Assembly: GCA_003008705.1 (NCBI GenBank)
Contig: PDUO01000011.1
Coordinates: 487,956-551,955 of the forward strand
From: Pezicula radicicola
Lineage: Eukaryota > Ascomycota > Leotiomycetes > Helotiales > Dermateaceae
Length of the DNA: 64,000 nt
Direction of reading: 5' to 3'
Translations under genes and position numbers: made by a program
Shown: positions 47,798 through 59,680 of the stretch, in pieces
Position numbering within the stretch: the stretch's first letter is position 1
How the letters are laid out: every line of letters starts with the position of its first letter
The notes under the pieces: generated by a model
Seen by the model: the letters and a program-made list of their open reading frames with translations, nothing else
Databases searched by the model: none
What the model was told of the DNA's origin: nothing

Positions 47798-49019
47798 TGG
47801 GAGAGGGTAGAGGGCAGGGGGCAAAGACTAGAGGGCATTATGGGATGTTCCGAACGAACTAGTTCGCAAGAGGTTATTCTGATTAGGGCTATATTGGCAT
47901 ATAAGTGAGTTGGGGCAAACGAGATAGGTCCATCTCTTATACCTCAATATATAGCTATTCATTCTGATCTCTACAAAGCAATCAACACGGTAGGTAGTTT
48001 CTTTTTTATAGCGACGTCTCTCTCATCACATCCAAATATTGTTTGATGCCACTTGAATTCTTCAAATGATCCATATCACCAACCATGCAAAACGAAGCTT
48101 TAGATAATGAGCATCACAAGGAGGGCTATAAGATGAAGGATACGCTAGTATGCAACTTGGGAATCGCATCGCAGGAGTACATGCTACCTACCAAAAAATA
48201 CTATTTATTAGGTTGGCTGTTTTTGAGAGAATATGAACACTGTACTTTCTTCCTGTGAAAAATTAATCTCCTACCTACGACGACAGAAAGGGATAGTAAA
48301 CTTAAAGAGGGGATGGCAACTAGCTCGTCTGCACCTGCATCTAGCTAGCGTTGGGCAGCACGAGAACAAAATACCTACCTACTCATTTCCAGCTGAGACA
48401 AGCGTTGCTTGATCGCCCTGAACGCACACTTTGGCGCTAAAGTTGTTGGTGAATGTTACGTGAAATTGCACAGAGCAAATACAGGTGCTGTCTTTTCACA
48501 ACTCTTCAGAGATACTCGACGATATAATTTGGCGTGCTATGGTAGACGCACTAATTCAATATCCGACTCTGGGATCTCGAATTTGGAAAAGCGGAAAGCG
48601 GAGGAGAGTGACGTTGTGTCGAGGAAACCGAGGAAACCTTAGCCAAGCCTTTTTATGCCTAAGCCTTGAGGCCACCTTCCCTGTCGACTTTGGGAACTCT
48701 ACGACCTGAATTTGGACAGTGCAAACCATAATCTCGCGGACTATCACCCCTCTACCTCTATTCTTGGCTTCACGCGCTCGATGTCCGACGAAGCAACCCA
48801 AATTGTCATCTTCGTGGTAACAACATTGCTCCTTGGCTATTTCATCGAGAAGCTATTGTAAACAGCAGCACTCCGGAATCGCGGCTTTGAAGCTTGGAAC
48901 GAAGGCATATCCCTAATATTGTATGGGGCCATCCTAACTAAGGTTCGCAGGACGACAATCACCTGGAATCAACAACTGTGAGGGGGAGGGTCTGTTATTA
49001 GCCAGTGCATCTCTCGAAG
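47798..49019. other. Intergenic between permease and SLA1
   Basis: 1.2 kb holding the permease 3' end, a decayed MITE (47850-47990), a 26-codon open frame with a hydrophobic helix (48781-48861, see findings) and the SLA1 promoter and leader. No larger gene is seen. Confidence 0.55.
47850..47990. mobile_element. Decayed MITE, same family as 19569-19741
   Basis: The left end (CCGAACGAACTAGTTCGC, then GATTAGGGC) matches one end of the 173-bp MITE. The right end in reverse (CCGTGTTGATTGCTTTGTAG, then AGCTATATATT) matches the other. The right side is followed by TA at 47991-47992; the left flank is TT. Length is 141 bp. Confidence 0.6.
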
Positions 49020-52000
49020 ATGGGGTTTCTCGGTGTTTACAAGGCCATCTACGACTATGTGCCTCAAGGCGAGTCGGAGCTCGCCATCAGCGAGGGAGAT
49101 ACTTTATTTGTTTTAGAGAAGAGCGGAGAAGATGACTGGTGGAGGGCAAAGAAGGCTGCTTCTGGTGAGGATGATGATGAGCCCGTTGGGCTGATCCCAA
49201 ATAACTATATCGAAGAGGTGCGTATCTGCTAGGTTATTGCTGTTGCTTTGGCTTTTGTGCCGGTCTGTGTATGGGAAGGACTCTCATCTGCCATGCGAGT
49301 ACTTGCACGCACGGGTTGTTTTGATATGGGTGAATTTGCTGACCATAATGGAATTGTAGGCACAACCTACCCACCAAGCTCGTGCGCTTTACGATTATAC
49401 TAGACAGACCGACGAGGAGCTCTCCTTCACTGAGGATGCGAAATTAGAAGTATTTGACATGTCCGACCCTGATTGGATACTGGTTGGGCTTGAAGGAGAA
49501 TATGGATTTGCGCCAGCGAACTACATCGAAATTCTAGATGAGGTATCTAGAGCCGCAGCACCCGCTCCTACTCCGGCTCTTCCCAAGCGGCCAACTATTG
49601 TTGAGGAGGAGGACGAAGAGCCGCAGCATGAGCCAGAGCCTTCCCGCAGTCCTGCACCGAGTCCCGCAGCGGCTTTAGCTAGTATTATGGGCGGAAGGCA
49701 ATCTTCAGCCTCGACCACTGTATACAAACCTCAATACACGCCAGAAGAGTCCGATGAAGAGGAGCCGCCAACGCCAACACTACCAGCCCGCCCAGTCTCG
49801 CAACCTCACACGGCGGATACATACTCTCCAAGATCGCCTATTTCTCCTGGTGTTGTAGCATCACCACCATACAATAGAGTCTCACATCGAGGCAGCGATG
49901 AGCATGCCTCGCGCGCTCCGGCCGGCTTCCACCTGTACAATGTCAATGAGATGGTAGAGATTATGGGGAAGAAAAAGAAGATACCTACAATACTTGGAAT
50001 AAACAATGCCACGGGTGTGATTATGATCGCTCCTGACAAGGCTGAAAATGGAGCCGAGCAACGATGGACGGCTGAGAAGATGCAGCATTATTCGATCGAG
50101 GGCAAGCACATATTCATAGAACTAGTTAGACCCAGCAAAAGCATCGACTTCCACGCAGGAGCCAAAGATACTGCCCATGAAATCATAAGTGCTCTTGGGG
50201 AATTAGCAGGTGCTGTAAGGGCTGGTGGGGCGCTGCATGAAGTTTGGGATGCTGCATCTGGTAAAAGCCAAAAGAGGGGCCAAGTTCTTTACGATTTCGA
50301 GGCACAAGGCGAGGATGAGGTTACTGTTGCAGTCGGTGATGAAGTTATTATAATTGATGATACGAAGAGCGAAGAGTGGTGGCAGGTTCGACGGCTGAGA
50401 AATGGCAAAGAGGGCGTAGTACCTAGCAGCTACATCGAAACCACAGGCACTATCCAACCGACTTCAAGCACTAGTGGAATAAACGCAGGGAGATCTACGG
50501 TTGAGCAGAACAGACTTGAGGAGGAACGATTGGCAAAGGAATCTTTGAAAGCAGCAAGGAGGGAGGAGGAACGAGGGTCAGAGGTAGGCCCTGGAATGAA
50601 ACTGCCCGAAAGGGGAAGCAGTTTGTCGGCTCGTGGCAATAGTAACAGTACTGTTCAGCAGCATAGCAAACGCGAGAACGGCAGAAGTGATGCATCACGA
50701 TCTAAGTCAAGTAAGTCAAGCTTTTCAACAGCCTGTTTCTGTGCTAACTTCTGTAGAACCCGATCCATCTAAGGTTCGAACATGGACCGATCGTTCGGAT
50801 ACCTTCAGTGTCGAAGCCCAATTTTTGGCGTTAAAAGACGGCAAATTTAATCTTCACAAGATGAATGGCGTAAAAATCGCCGTACCTATCGTTAAGATGT
50901 CACTCGCTGATTTAGAATACGTGGAGCGCCTGACTGGAGTATCCTTGGATGAGGATAAGCCTTTGTCGGCTGTCAAGAAACAACGAACACAAGCTTCTAA
51001 CGGCAGGTCCAGCGGTTCTAGTCCTGGAGTTGGCGCTTCTATTGAACGCCAGCAGAAGCCTGAATATGACTGGTTTCAGTTCTTCCTATCTTGTGAAGTT
51101 GCAGTTGGACTTTGCGAACGATACGCACAGACTTTCCAGAAGGACTCAATGGATGAGAGTGTCTTACCTGATGTTGATGCTAGCGTACTTAGGACGCTCG
51201 GCCTGAGGGAGGGAGATATTATCAAGGTTATGAGATTCTTAGACAAGAAATTCGGTCGACAAAGCGCAAAGCGAAATGTGAGTTTCGGAGGTGAAGAAGT
51301 AATTGATGGCGAAGGCTCCGGGGGTCTTTTCTCTGGTCCAGGAGGTACTCTGAGAAACAACACTCGAAAAGGCCGGCCTGCACCAGCAGTACAAACCAAT
51401 GATGTTGTGGATCCGAAAGCTTTCTCTCAGGACTCGCCTGCGACTTCTAAGTCTGACGCTGTTGCAACTCCGCTGGCTTCGGCTCCTATTCCGGCGCAAA
51501 AAGATGTGCAGAGAAGCGGGTTTGATGATGATGCTTGGGATGTGAAGCCATCAAAACAACCACAGCAACCTCAAGAAGCTCCTAAGTCGGCTGCTCAGCA
51601 AGCACCAGCACCAGCACCAGCTCCAGTACCAGCTCCAGCTCCGCAGCAACCATCTATCACAGGGTCAATGCAAGAATTGTCATTACTTTCGCAGCCGTTA
51701 GAGCCAGTTAAGGCTCAGCCTACAGCTGCTCCTCAGCCCCAGATTCCTCAACAGCAACAAGCACCCCAACAGGTGCCTCAGCCTACTGGGGCAACTCCAT
51801 CCTTTTTTAGCGGAATTGGCAACCAACAGACTGGTCTTCCACAGTTCCAACCCCAGAACTTCGCGCAACAGCAGCAGCAAGCAAACATTGCTCGCCAACG
51901 TCCTACACCTCCTCAATTTAATCAATCTCAGAGCGGACTAATGCCTCCTCTTCCTCCCTCCCGGCCTTTGTCAGCCCCCCAAAATCAAAGTTCATTTGCT

Positions 52001-52735
52001 CCGCCGCCATTACAACCTCAGATGACCGGTATCCAAAACTCAAGTGGCTACCAACCTCAGATCGCACCTCCAGGACAAAGCTTGAACGAGCTAAATCAGC
52101 AAAAGTTGCAGCAGCAGTACACTGCTCAACAGCAGCAAATGCAACCGCAGATGACAGGTTATGGCGGCCCACAGATGATGCCACAGCCAACTGGATTCGG
52201 TCAATTCAACAACGGCCAACAACAACCCAATGGTTTCCCGCCGCAACAATTCCAACCGCAGCAAACTGGTTTCCAACCGCAGAATTTTATGAATAGTCAA
52301 GCTCCAGCAACCTCCCCCTTCGCCGATCCTCGGTCTCAGCAATTTTCACCGATCCAGCAGCAGCCCACAGGGTTCCAGACCTCATTCCCCACACAACAGT
52401 ATCCACAACAGACGGGCGTGAACTCCTTCCTTCCTCCTGCCTTGCAACCCCAACAGACAGGCATGAATGGGTTCGGTGGACAAGGATTTGGCCAACCCCC
52501 TCCACCAGTGCCGCCTATGCCACAACAGGCAGCAGCTCCTCTTATGCCACAGAAGACGGGCCCTCCTCCCCCCGTACGTTTTGGAATGACTGGCGACACC
52601 AAGAAATTGATGCCGCAGGCTACAGGACGAAGAGCAAATTTGTCTCAAGCCAGTAAGCTTTTCCCGTATCTAAATGACCTAGATCAGGTACTAACACATT
52701 ACTTCGCAGCCCCACAAAACCCTTTCGGTTTTTAA
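49020..52735 (+). CDS. SLA1: Endocytic adaptor Sla1
   Basis: Sla1 links cargo, clathrin and the actin machinery at endocytic sites. Exons 49020-49217, 49360-50710, 50757-52652 and 52710-52735 give 1,156 residues. Three SH3 domains lie at about 4-66 (AIYDYVPQGESELAI), 70-130 (ALYDYTRQTDEELSF) and 371-430 (VLYDFEAQGEDEVTV). SHD1, the NPFxD cargo-binding domain, is at about 517-575 (DTFSVEAQFLALKDGKFNLH), and SHD2, SAM-like, at about 618-685. The C-terminal half is Gln/Pro-rich with about eleven QxTG motifs, which in yeast are Ark1/Prk1 phosphorylation sites. The protein ends PQNPFGF. The last intron (57 nt) is stop-free in frame, but splicing yields the family-typical end. The start at 49020 puts the first SH3 at the very N-terminus. 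Confidence 0.96.
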
Positions 52736-54472
52736 ATCACTGGATGATAATAGTGTGATGTATATTTCCCCGACTACTTCAACTTGACCGTTTGTTTTGT
52801 AGAATAAGCATAGCTGGGCATTTCAGGCAAGCAAGCGGTCCCTTTTTACATAATTCTTTTGAGTGAGAGAGACACTGTTTCTTAGAACTGTAGCCCTTTT
52901 TTGGCTTTAGGGGGAACCAGGACGTAGATAACACGGTTACTAAGGTATGCATAGATGAATTTATTGATGAAGCAAGACTTTGGATGAATCATTTCTTATC
53001 ATACCTTCGTGAGGTAGTCCTTGCTCGCTTAGTAACTTTAATGTCCAAATAAAGACTGGGAATCTGTAATTTTACTGTGGAATAATAAGTACTGTATCAT
53101 AAATACTGAATGTGTGTAAGGTAGGCAGATATTGTAATGCTCCACAAGCAGCTCATAATGCGAGAGGTTTAGAGCACCAGGAGAAGAAGCCAAGTACTTA
53201 GTCTGATTATGTAAGCCGCCCCTTTCCTCTCACCGACCTCTCGCATGATGAATGCATCCTCCTTCTTTCTCTTCCCCTACAGTAGTCCTCCCCACCAAAC
53301 ATAAACGTATACGATTTCAAACCACCATTACGACTTGATCAGCGCATGGAGCTTTCCACTGCCGACGAGAAGATATTGGGATTGTTTGGACAGCCATTGT
53401 TTGGAGGTCAAATGTCAAACAGCCTCCCACCGATCTCGTCACAGATCTCTCCGCACGGAACCCTTAAGTGCAAAATCTTGGCCCAATGATTGGATCATCA
53501 CGATCATCATGATCATCAGGAGGTTAATCTTGAGAGCTTGTTCCTCCTGCGCCTTCTCTTAAACCATGTAATATTATTCTAGCCATGGTTGTTTTACCCT
53601 CAGCACACCAGCTTCTAGCAGTACCTCCGGGGGTGCTCCGTACTGAGCACACTGCATGCCTAACCGAGCTGTCTATGGTCATACAACCTCCGAGCACAGC
53701 CTCCTCAAGACAATCTGAAGCTATTGCATGACTTCCAGAGTAGCACAGTCTGACTGACAGGCCTTGACAGCTCATCCGGTACAGAGGTCGGCGCACGCTA
53801 TGGCTGACTGCGCTGATTCTATTTCAGCACTTGATACAATTGCTGGTAAAGAGCTTTTGTGCATCTGAATTCTACATTGGACACGAAGCCAGCTTGATGC
53901 AGAACCAGTCTCTCTTCGAGAAATCACGGAAGTTCATGACGTTTTCCATTTCCCGTACTGAGTAGGACCTTTTGCTCGCATCTCATCTCTTGCCAGAATA
54001 AGACACTTCACCACAACAGGGCAATTTCATGGCGGGAAAGTCGCCTTTGCAATTACTGTACAGCAAGGACTTGTATCGTATCTCCCCCGCCATCATTGGT
54101 GCCAAGGATATCAAATTCGGTTCTCCGTGATCGACATCGGACTTTGTTTTAAGTCTAAACGTTTTTGACCGAATACGGCTATGTGCTGCCATGAAAATCA
54201 TTGATCTTTGGTCCTCCATGTTTGAACCCCCCAAGGGATGCCCAGTCAATCATGAATAGTCTGATGTTTCTACGCCCAGAGCGCATGTCAACTACGCCAA
54301 GTGTAGTGAGTATAAGTGACCTGCTCGTCCCCGTGCACAGGTCCTCTCAGTACGCGCTCTTCACTTTACAGTTCTTTCCATATCATATTTCTTTCTACGC
54401 AGGCTTGACGCCCGTTACATTCAATTACAACACTTTTTAAATTCTTCTATTATACCAATTTCTAAATTCAAT
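52736..54472. other. Intergenic, no gene seen
   Basis: 1.7 kb between two plus-strand genes. Short frames at 53.3-54.4 kb have no motif. A GATCATCACGATCATCATGA repeat lies near 53494-53513. Sequence just upstream of 54473 is pyrimidine- and AT-rich, fitting a promoter. Confidence 0.55.
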
Positions 54473-55294
54473 ATGCGTGGACAAACTATCTACTTTGCGC
54501 TGGTCGCCATTGCTTGCTCAACACAAGCTGCACCACTCACTGATATCCAGAAGCGCGCGGGACTTGATGCTCTCGCTGGTCTCCTAGGCGGCGGCGGCGG
54601 TGCAGGAGCCGCAGCAGCAGGTAAGAGAATCAAATCTTTTTGGACTTACGACGGCATGTCTGTACTCAGGGTGTATCCTTCTTCGTTTTGTGGAGAATGG
54701 TTGGTGTTCGATTACTGAACCTAGCATGATACTGCCCTGAATTAGCCTGCTCACCTATTGTTTACGTTGTTCACCTGATCGAGCATTCGCTGACTTCTCA
54801 CAGGCGGAGATGATGCCGCTGGAGGTGCTGGCGGATTAGCTGCTCTCCTAGGCGGCGCCGGCGGTGCAGGAGCCGCAGCAACAGGTAAATAATTCCCAGT
54901 TCTTGTCGAAGTTGAAGCATGTCTTGATCGGAAGTATCATTGCTTGGTCTATGAGAAATGTTAGCCGGTTTCCGTTAGTACGGTCCGACCAAATTCATTC
55001 TCAGACCCTACTTGGTTCTCCTGGATTCGTGCACTCCAACTTCCAACCGTTTCTAAGCTGAACACTTACTAAATGCCCACAGGTGGAGCTGATGCAGCTG
55101 ATGGTGCTGCTGGCGCTGGTGGATTAGCAAGTCTTCTTGGAGGACTTGCAGGAGGAGCAGGCGGAGCTGGTGGTGCTGCTGGAGCCGGCGGGCTAGCTAG
55201 TCTTCTTGGAGGACTCGCAGGAGCTGCAGGAGGAGCTGGAGCGGCGGACGGTGCTGCTACTGGTGCTGCAAGCAACACTACCGCTGCAGCATAG
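54473..55294 (+). CDS. Small secreted Gly/Ala-rich repeat protein
   Basis: Three exons (54473-54620, 54804-54884, 55083-55294) give 146 residues. MRGQTIYFALVAIACSTQAA is a signal peptide, and a KR dipeptide after DIQ is a likely Kex2 site. The mature part is almost pure Gly, Ala and Leu, built from units such as GGLASLLGGLAG (twice in exon 3) and GLLGG/LLGGAGGAGAAA. Every internal splice is phase 1 inside a Gly codon, and exons 1 and 2 end in nearly identical DNA. This suggests growth by exon duplication. Secretion is well supported; function is unknown. A cell-wall or surface role is a guess. The stop is immediately followed by GTAAGG, so a longer alternative 3' end cannot be excluded. Confidence 0.8.
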
Positions 55295-56416
55295 GTAAGG
55301 AAATTTCCAATGAACTCTCACTTCAACATCCAGTGGGCTAACCTTATATCCTAGAATCCTTAACATGCTCGAATGATTAGGATATACGTTGCTTCGGAAA
55401 GCTAAAGACAGAGCAATGTCTAGCTAGCAACAAGAGGGGAGGAGGGAATTCGCGAGATTTCATTGGAACCGCTTAATGTGAAGTGGTTTGTGGGAATGAG
55501 GAAGGGAAAGGGATGGGCTGGATGCCTGCGTGATGGCCTGGGCCTAGGTGTTTAAACTTCTATACCCTATAATACAGGTCTGTGATCTGATTAGTTTATG
55601 AATATATGAATAAATATTTTAAGTTATGGTTAGGTGTGAAGTGCTGTTATATATGAAAATAGGTCAAGTTTCTTAAGGTAGAGAAGAAAAACGCGAATTG
55701 TGCCTGTTATAAAGGAGATGTGATACCGTCCCGACAGAAGTAAAATAGTGATGCAAGGGATTGAACTCGTGCGTATTGTGATTCCTTTCAGGAAATTCGG
55801 GTTCTTAGGTAGGTGTAGGTATGCTTCGGCTTGATCTACAGTCGTACCGGTATAGGTATCCCTTAGAGTCTCTGCTTCCTGGACAAGAGCAAGAGCAATC
55901 ATACCCCCCGAGATCCAATGGATGAAAATGGTGATGAATATCTAGAGAACTGGTTATAAGGTACTGTACGTGGCATGGCAGCTGATGATGTTGATGGACT
56001 AAAGACCTGTGTAATAACTAGTAGGGAATTAAGATTTTGCACTTAGTAGGTATCTATTATAACATTCTGGGGTGATGGAATATAGGTAACTGATATATAT
56101 ATGTACTCCTATATTCATCTCTTGTTAAATTTACTACAAACTGTTTGAATCCCTGCTGCTTAAACTTGAAGCCCGCTTTCTTGGCCCCTTTCCATGGCTT
56201 CTCCGCGGTCTGGTTCCACTATCTTGAAGCTTACTTGCCATTTTCAGCTATAGCTGTAACCACCATGTTTGACCCGATCGTATAATCGATCTTCTTAACC
56301 TCTTCCTTTTCATTTCTTGGCTTACGCCGGTGACTGAGTCTTGTAAGTCACAGCCAGATACTTAGTTTCTTTCTCTTTCTCTTTTAGTTTTCATATCATC
56401 TCTTCTTTCTGCCCTT
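55295..56416. other. Intergenic between convergent genes
   Basis: 1.1 kb between the convergent stops of the Gly/Ala protein and the multicopper oxidase; AT-rich in parts (55560-56110). A minus-strand 90-codon frame at 55630-55902 shows no motif. Confidence 0.55.
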
Positions 56417-58537
56417 TCAACCACCAACCCCAAATCCAAACCAAGTTTCATCCTTAGGGGGTGCACCCTTTTCCAAGTCCACTGCCTCAGCATCACATAG
56501 TTCACGATTCGCCACAGGAACTTCCCAGTTAGCAACTTCATCCACGCGACTCAGAAATTGCATCACCATGCCTGCTTCAGAATGCCATGCCATATGACAA
56601 TGGAAAGCCCAGACGCCCGGGTTATCAGCCACAAAGCGGAGAGCAATCCAACCAAATCCTTCAGCAGTCGCGACATCACGGCTAATTATATTTCGAAATT
56701 TTTCCTTTCCTCCTACGGGAGCCAGAAGGCCTTTCCCTTGGTCTTGGAGGCCGAGGGTAGCGTATCCTGGAAACATTCCGTGACCTTGTCCCATGACCCA
56801 GAATTTATGGCCATGGAGATGCATTGGATGATTTCCTTCATCGAAGTTTTGGATTATGAGGTCCACTGTTTTTACACCGGAATGTTGGATTAGGAAGTCG
56901 TTCTTTTGATCGTAAGATACTGCATTTACACCATCTGTGCTTGCCATACGTGTGAAGGTTTCGTTTTGCGTACTAAGTCCGTCAATTGTGCGGTGTAGGG
57001 TTGGCTGTTTGAGATTTGGGCGGAAGGTGCTTGTGTTGAAGAAACCACGCTCGAGACGCCAGTTGCCGATTTCGAGGTTTGAGCGAATGTAGTAGCTGTG
57101 GTCTGCTACTTCTGGTGGCTCGGATTCGAGAGGAAGGGGAATGTAGGAAGTTGTGTTCATGTCTTTGCATTGTACTTCCATTCCCTTGGGCCATCCTCGT
57201 GTTGTTGGTTGTGTGAGTAGTGCCTTTGGCGCCCGATTTGGTGTGGTGTATTGGATTATGGCCTTGACCTCGTCGGCACCTGGGCCTGGAAGTTGTGGGT
57301 CTTTCCAACAGTGTGTTACCATCCGCGCACGTAGCCAGAAAGAATCTGCCGTTGTGAGATTCGTGTTCACGATCATGCTATAGCGTTGTGCCGGACTGAT
57401 CATTAGTCTGGTATCCTTGGAAGGAACTATGTCTGTTCCATCAACTTCAGTGATATCAAACTCATGCTCGTCCACCTCGACCTGGAACCAGGCGAATGCT
57501 CCTACATTGATGAATCGCAGACGGTGATTTGCATTTGCTTCTAGATCAAAGGAGGGCATTATGGTAGTGGAATTATCGCACAATTTGTTTGGAATTCTAG
57601 AGCAGTCTCGACGATTCAACCCGTTAATTAGTGCACCATTGGGTATTGGAGATGCTTCGCTGCCTGGCTCGAGAGAAGCTTTCAGGAGGCCGCTGCTGAG
57701 TTCGTGATAGTAATCTTGAAGCATGACTACACGGTCTGACGCGTAAGGGATCTGCTGCAACTTTTTCTCGTCTTTCGAATGAATTACGAGGGGGCCGTAA
57801 AGTCCATCAGAGAGTTGGACTGCTTGATGGCCGTGGTAATAATATGTTCCAGACTGACCAGTAACTGTAAATTCGTAACGGAATTTTCGTTTTGGTGCAA
57901 TTGGGCACTGAGTGACACCAGTAGTTCCGTCCATCCAGTTCGTGCCATTTTGGAATAATCCATGGAAGTGTAGAGATGTTGCATTCTCGCTCTGGTTATC
58001 TACCTCGATTACCAAAGTGTCTCCCTCGTTGCACTCGATCATGGGTCCAGGAAATCGTCCGTCAATTGTAAGCATCGGCCTGAAGACGCCATCTGGATTT
58101 GCGACAATATCTGTGATTTTCCACTGATACTCCCTAACCTTTGAAGCAGCATTCACATTCCAGTTCGGGTCAAGTATATAATCGCTCGCGGATCTCCGAA
58201 AGCTCCCAATTCCACTCTGCACAGCTTCTGCGACCTCAATCTTCCTGTCCGAGACTATTACATATTTCGTGAAGAGGACCATGCCCAAAAAGACGAGACC
58301 AGCAAGGACCACTGAGAGAGCTATGGCCCATCCTGTCCGCAGGTGCCATTCAACCTTGTACTTGACATCTACGGCATCCATGAGTTGTCCATCTGAGAGC
58401 AGGCGATCTTGCTCTTCCTCATCGTCGTACGAGTCGTCTCGCTCCTGCATCTCGACGTCGTGCACGACATCGTCTTCGTTGCTACTCCCGCTCTCTCGAG
58501 GCGAGGGCTCGTCCTTGTACGTAGGCCTTTTCGACAT
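56417..58537 (-). CDS. Membrane-anchored multicopper oxidase
   Basis: An intronless gene encoding 706 residues from the ATG at 58537; the frame is open to 58639, but that codon is TTG. A Ser/Asp/Glu-rich tail of about 65 residues precedes a single hydrophobic segment (about 70-94), so the catalytic part should face outward or into the lumen as a type II membrane protein. All copper-binding motifs are present: HFHGLFQNGT, YYHGHQA, HPMHLHGHKFWV and HCHMAWHSEAGMVMQ, the last with Met as the axial ligand position. Multicopper oxidases oxidise phenols, ascorbate or Fe(II). The N-terminal anchor differs from Fet3, which is anchored at the C-terminus. There is no adjacent FTR1 iron permease, so a ferroxidase role has no support from context. 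Confidence 0.92.
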   Translation of the reverse strand: MSKRPTYKDEPSPRESGSSNEDDVVHDVEMQERDDSYDDEEEQDRLLSDGQLMDAVDVKYKVEWHLRTGWAIALSVVLAGLVFLGMVLFTKYVIVSDRKIEVAEAVQSGIGSFRRSASDYILDPNWNVNAASKVREYQWKITDIVANPDGVFRPMLTIDGRFPGPMIECNEGDTLVIEVDNQSENATSLHFHGLFQNGTNWMDGTTGVTQCPIAPKRKFRYEFTVTGQSGTYYYHGHQAVQLSDGLYGPLVIHSKDEKKLQQIPYASDRVVMLQDYYHELSSGLLKASLEPGSEASPIPNGALINGLNRRDCSRIPNKLCDNSTTIMPSFDLEANANHRLRFINVGAFAWFQVEVDEHEFDITEVDGTDIVPSKDTRLMISPAQRYSMIVNTNLTTADSFWLRARMVTHCWKDPQLPGPGADEVKAIIQYTTPNRAPKALLTQPTTRGWPKGMEVQCKDMNTTSYIPLPLESEPPEVADHSYYIRSNLEIGNWRLERGFFNTSTFRPNLKQPTLHRTIDGLSTQNETFTRMASTDGVNAVSYDQKNDFLIQHSGVKTVDLIIQNFDEGNHPMHLHGHKFWVMGQGHGMFPGYATLGLQDQGKGLLAPVGGKEKFRNIISRDVATAEGFGWIALRFVADNPGVWAFHCHMAWHSEAGMVMQFLSRVDEVANWEVPVANRELCDAEAVDLEKGAPPKDETWFGFGVGG

Positions 58538-58926
58538 TTCTCCAATGCCAATCGTTTGTTGATGTGCAATTGAAGGTAGAAAGGACAGAAATTGGCAGGT
58601 CGTTCGATTTGTGAGATTGGCCCCAGCTGGTTGTTTCAATGGTTCATCGCTGAAACAATTTCACTCGCAGCCTCGGCAGCCTTGCTCCCCCTCGAATTGA
58701 AGAAGGCTGTGCACGGCAGGATTCTTCAGCCTTTCGGACAGGAGATGCCAACCAAGAATATTGGAGGGCTATTGGGAAGAGAACGAGCGACTGCGAATGT
58801 ACAAAACTAAAAGAGAAAAGAAGAATTGCAGATAAGGGAACTCAAAAGTGAAGGCTGAGTGGGATAGGATAGGCAACACAAGGCCATCTTTCAGTGGTCA
58901 GATGCCGGCCGGTCGTGCACGCAAGT

Positions 58927-58929
<3 letters not shown>

Positions 58930-58970
<41 letters not shown>
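58930..58970. repeat. (AATC)n microsatellite
   Basis: About ten uninterrupted copies of the tetranucleotide AATC, 41 nt in all, lie upstream of the multicopper oxidase gene. Likely length-variable between strains. Confidence 0.95.
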
Positions 58971-58972
<2 letters not shown>

Positions 58973-59560
58973 ATTGCCACTTACCCTGCTCAATACTTAG
59001 CGTTCTTTACCCTGTCTGGCACGAGCGTGGAGCTCTGGATATCTGAAGAAAATGCAAAGGACTAGGAAGCCTGGTAAAGATGGCAAAAATTCGAAAAGTT
59101 CTCGAAAAGTTAAGGAAATTTGTCGTATGCACCAGTATGCAGGCTCTCATCGAATAGAAATGCTTGCACACTGGCGCGTGCTCTTCAGCTCTTCGTGCAT
59201 CGACCAGCGAGGCTCTATCCATCTTAAGGTGTCGTCGAACATGGCCAATCAAAAGTAGCTTTTCAGGCACGCTTCACTGCTCGCCTAAGCGATTGTCCAG
59301 GGACGGGGGCTTCTTCTGTTTCTCCGACTTCTCTCACCTTCCTGTTTCTGGTTAGACTCCCCGCATATCTCACTGGAGCTTCACCGTAGCTCAGCGGAGA
59401 TTCGACGCTAGTATGCACCTTCCCAAAGCTTCAACGGCTCTTCTCTCCACTGCAACTTACTGTACTTTCCCGTACTTACTACTTACTACCCGACTAGTCT
59501 ACCACGCAGTGCTTAGGACGGTGAACTCCCACTACTCTCACCCACTCCTTCTTTTTCTCA

Positions 59561-59680
59561 CCCTACGAATTAGCTTTTAAGAGAATGTTTTGATTACGGT
59601 AAAATGGATTGCTTAAATCCATCTCTTATATCTGAATAGATAGCTATGCAAAATGACCTCTGATAAACCAAATCGTACGG
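59561..59680. mobile_element. Decayed MITE, same family as 19569-19741
   Basis: The right end in reverse (CCGTACGATTTGGTTTATCA, then GTCATTTTGCATAGCTATCT) is close to the 173-bp MITE terminus. The left end (CCCTACGAATTAGCTTTTAA) is more diverged. The interior shares CCATCTCTTATA and ATAGATAGCTAT-like sequence with the copy at 47850-47990. The flanks no longer show a clean TA pair. Confidence 0.6.

Noticed and set aside
34311..52709. Four stop-free introns of 3n length (34311-34361, 34955-35005, 46947-47003, 52653-52709) that might indicate regulated intron retention
   Set aside because: With about 50 short introns in the window, several 3n stop-free ones are expected by chance; splicing restores family-typical protein in each case.
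58538..58639. 34-residue N-terminal extension of the multicopper oxidase
   Set aside because: Opens at TTG; the first ATG is at 58537.
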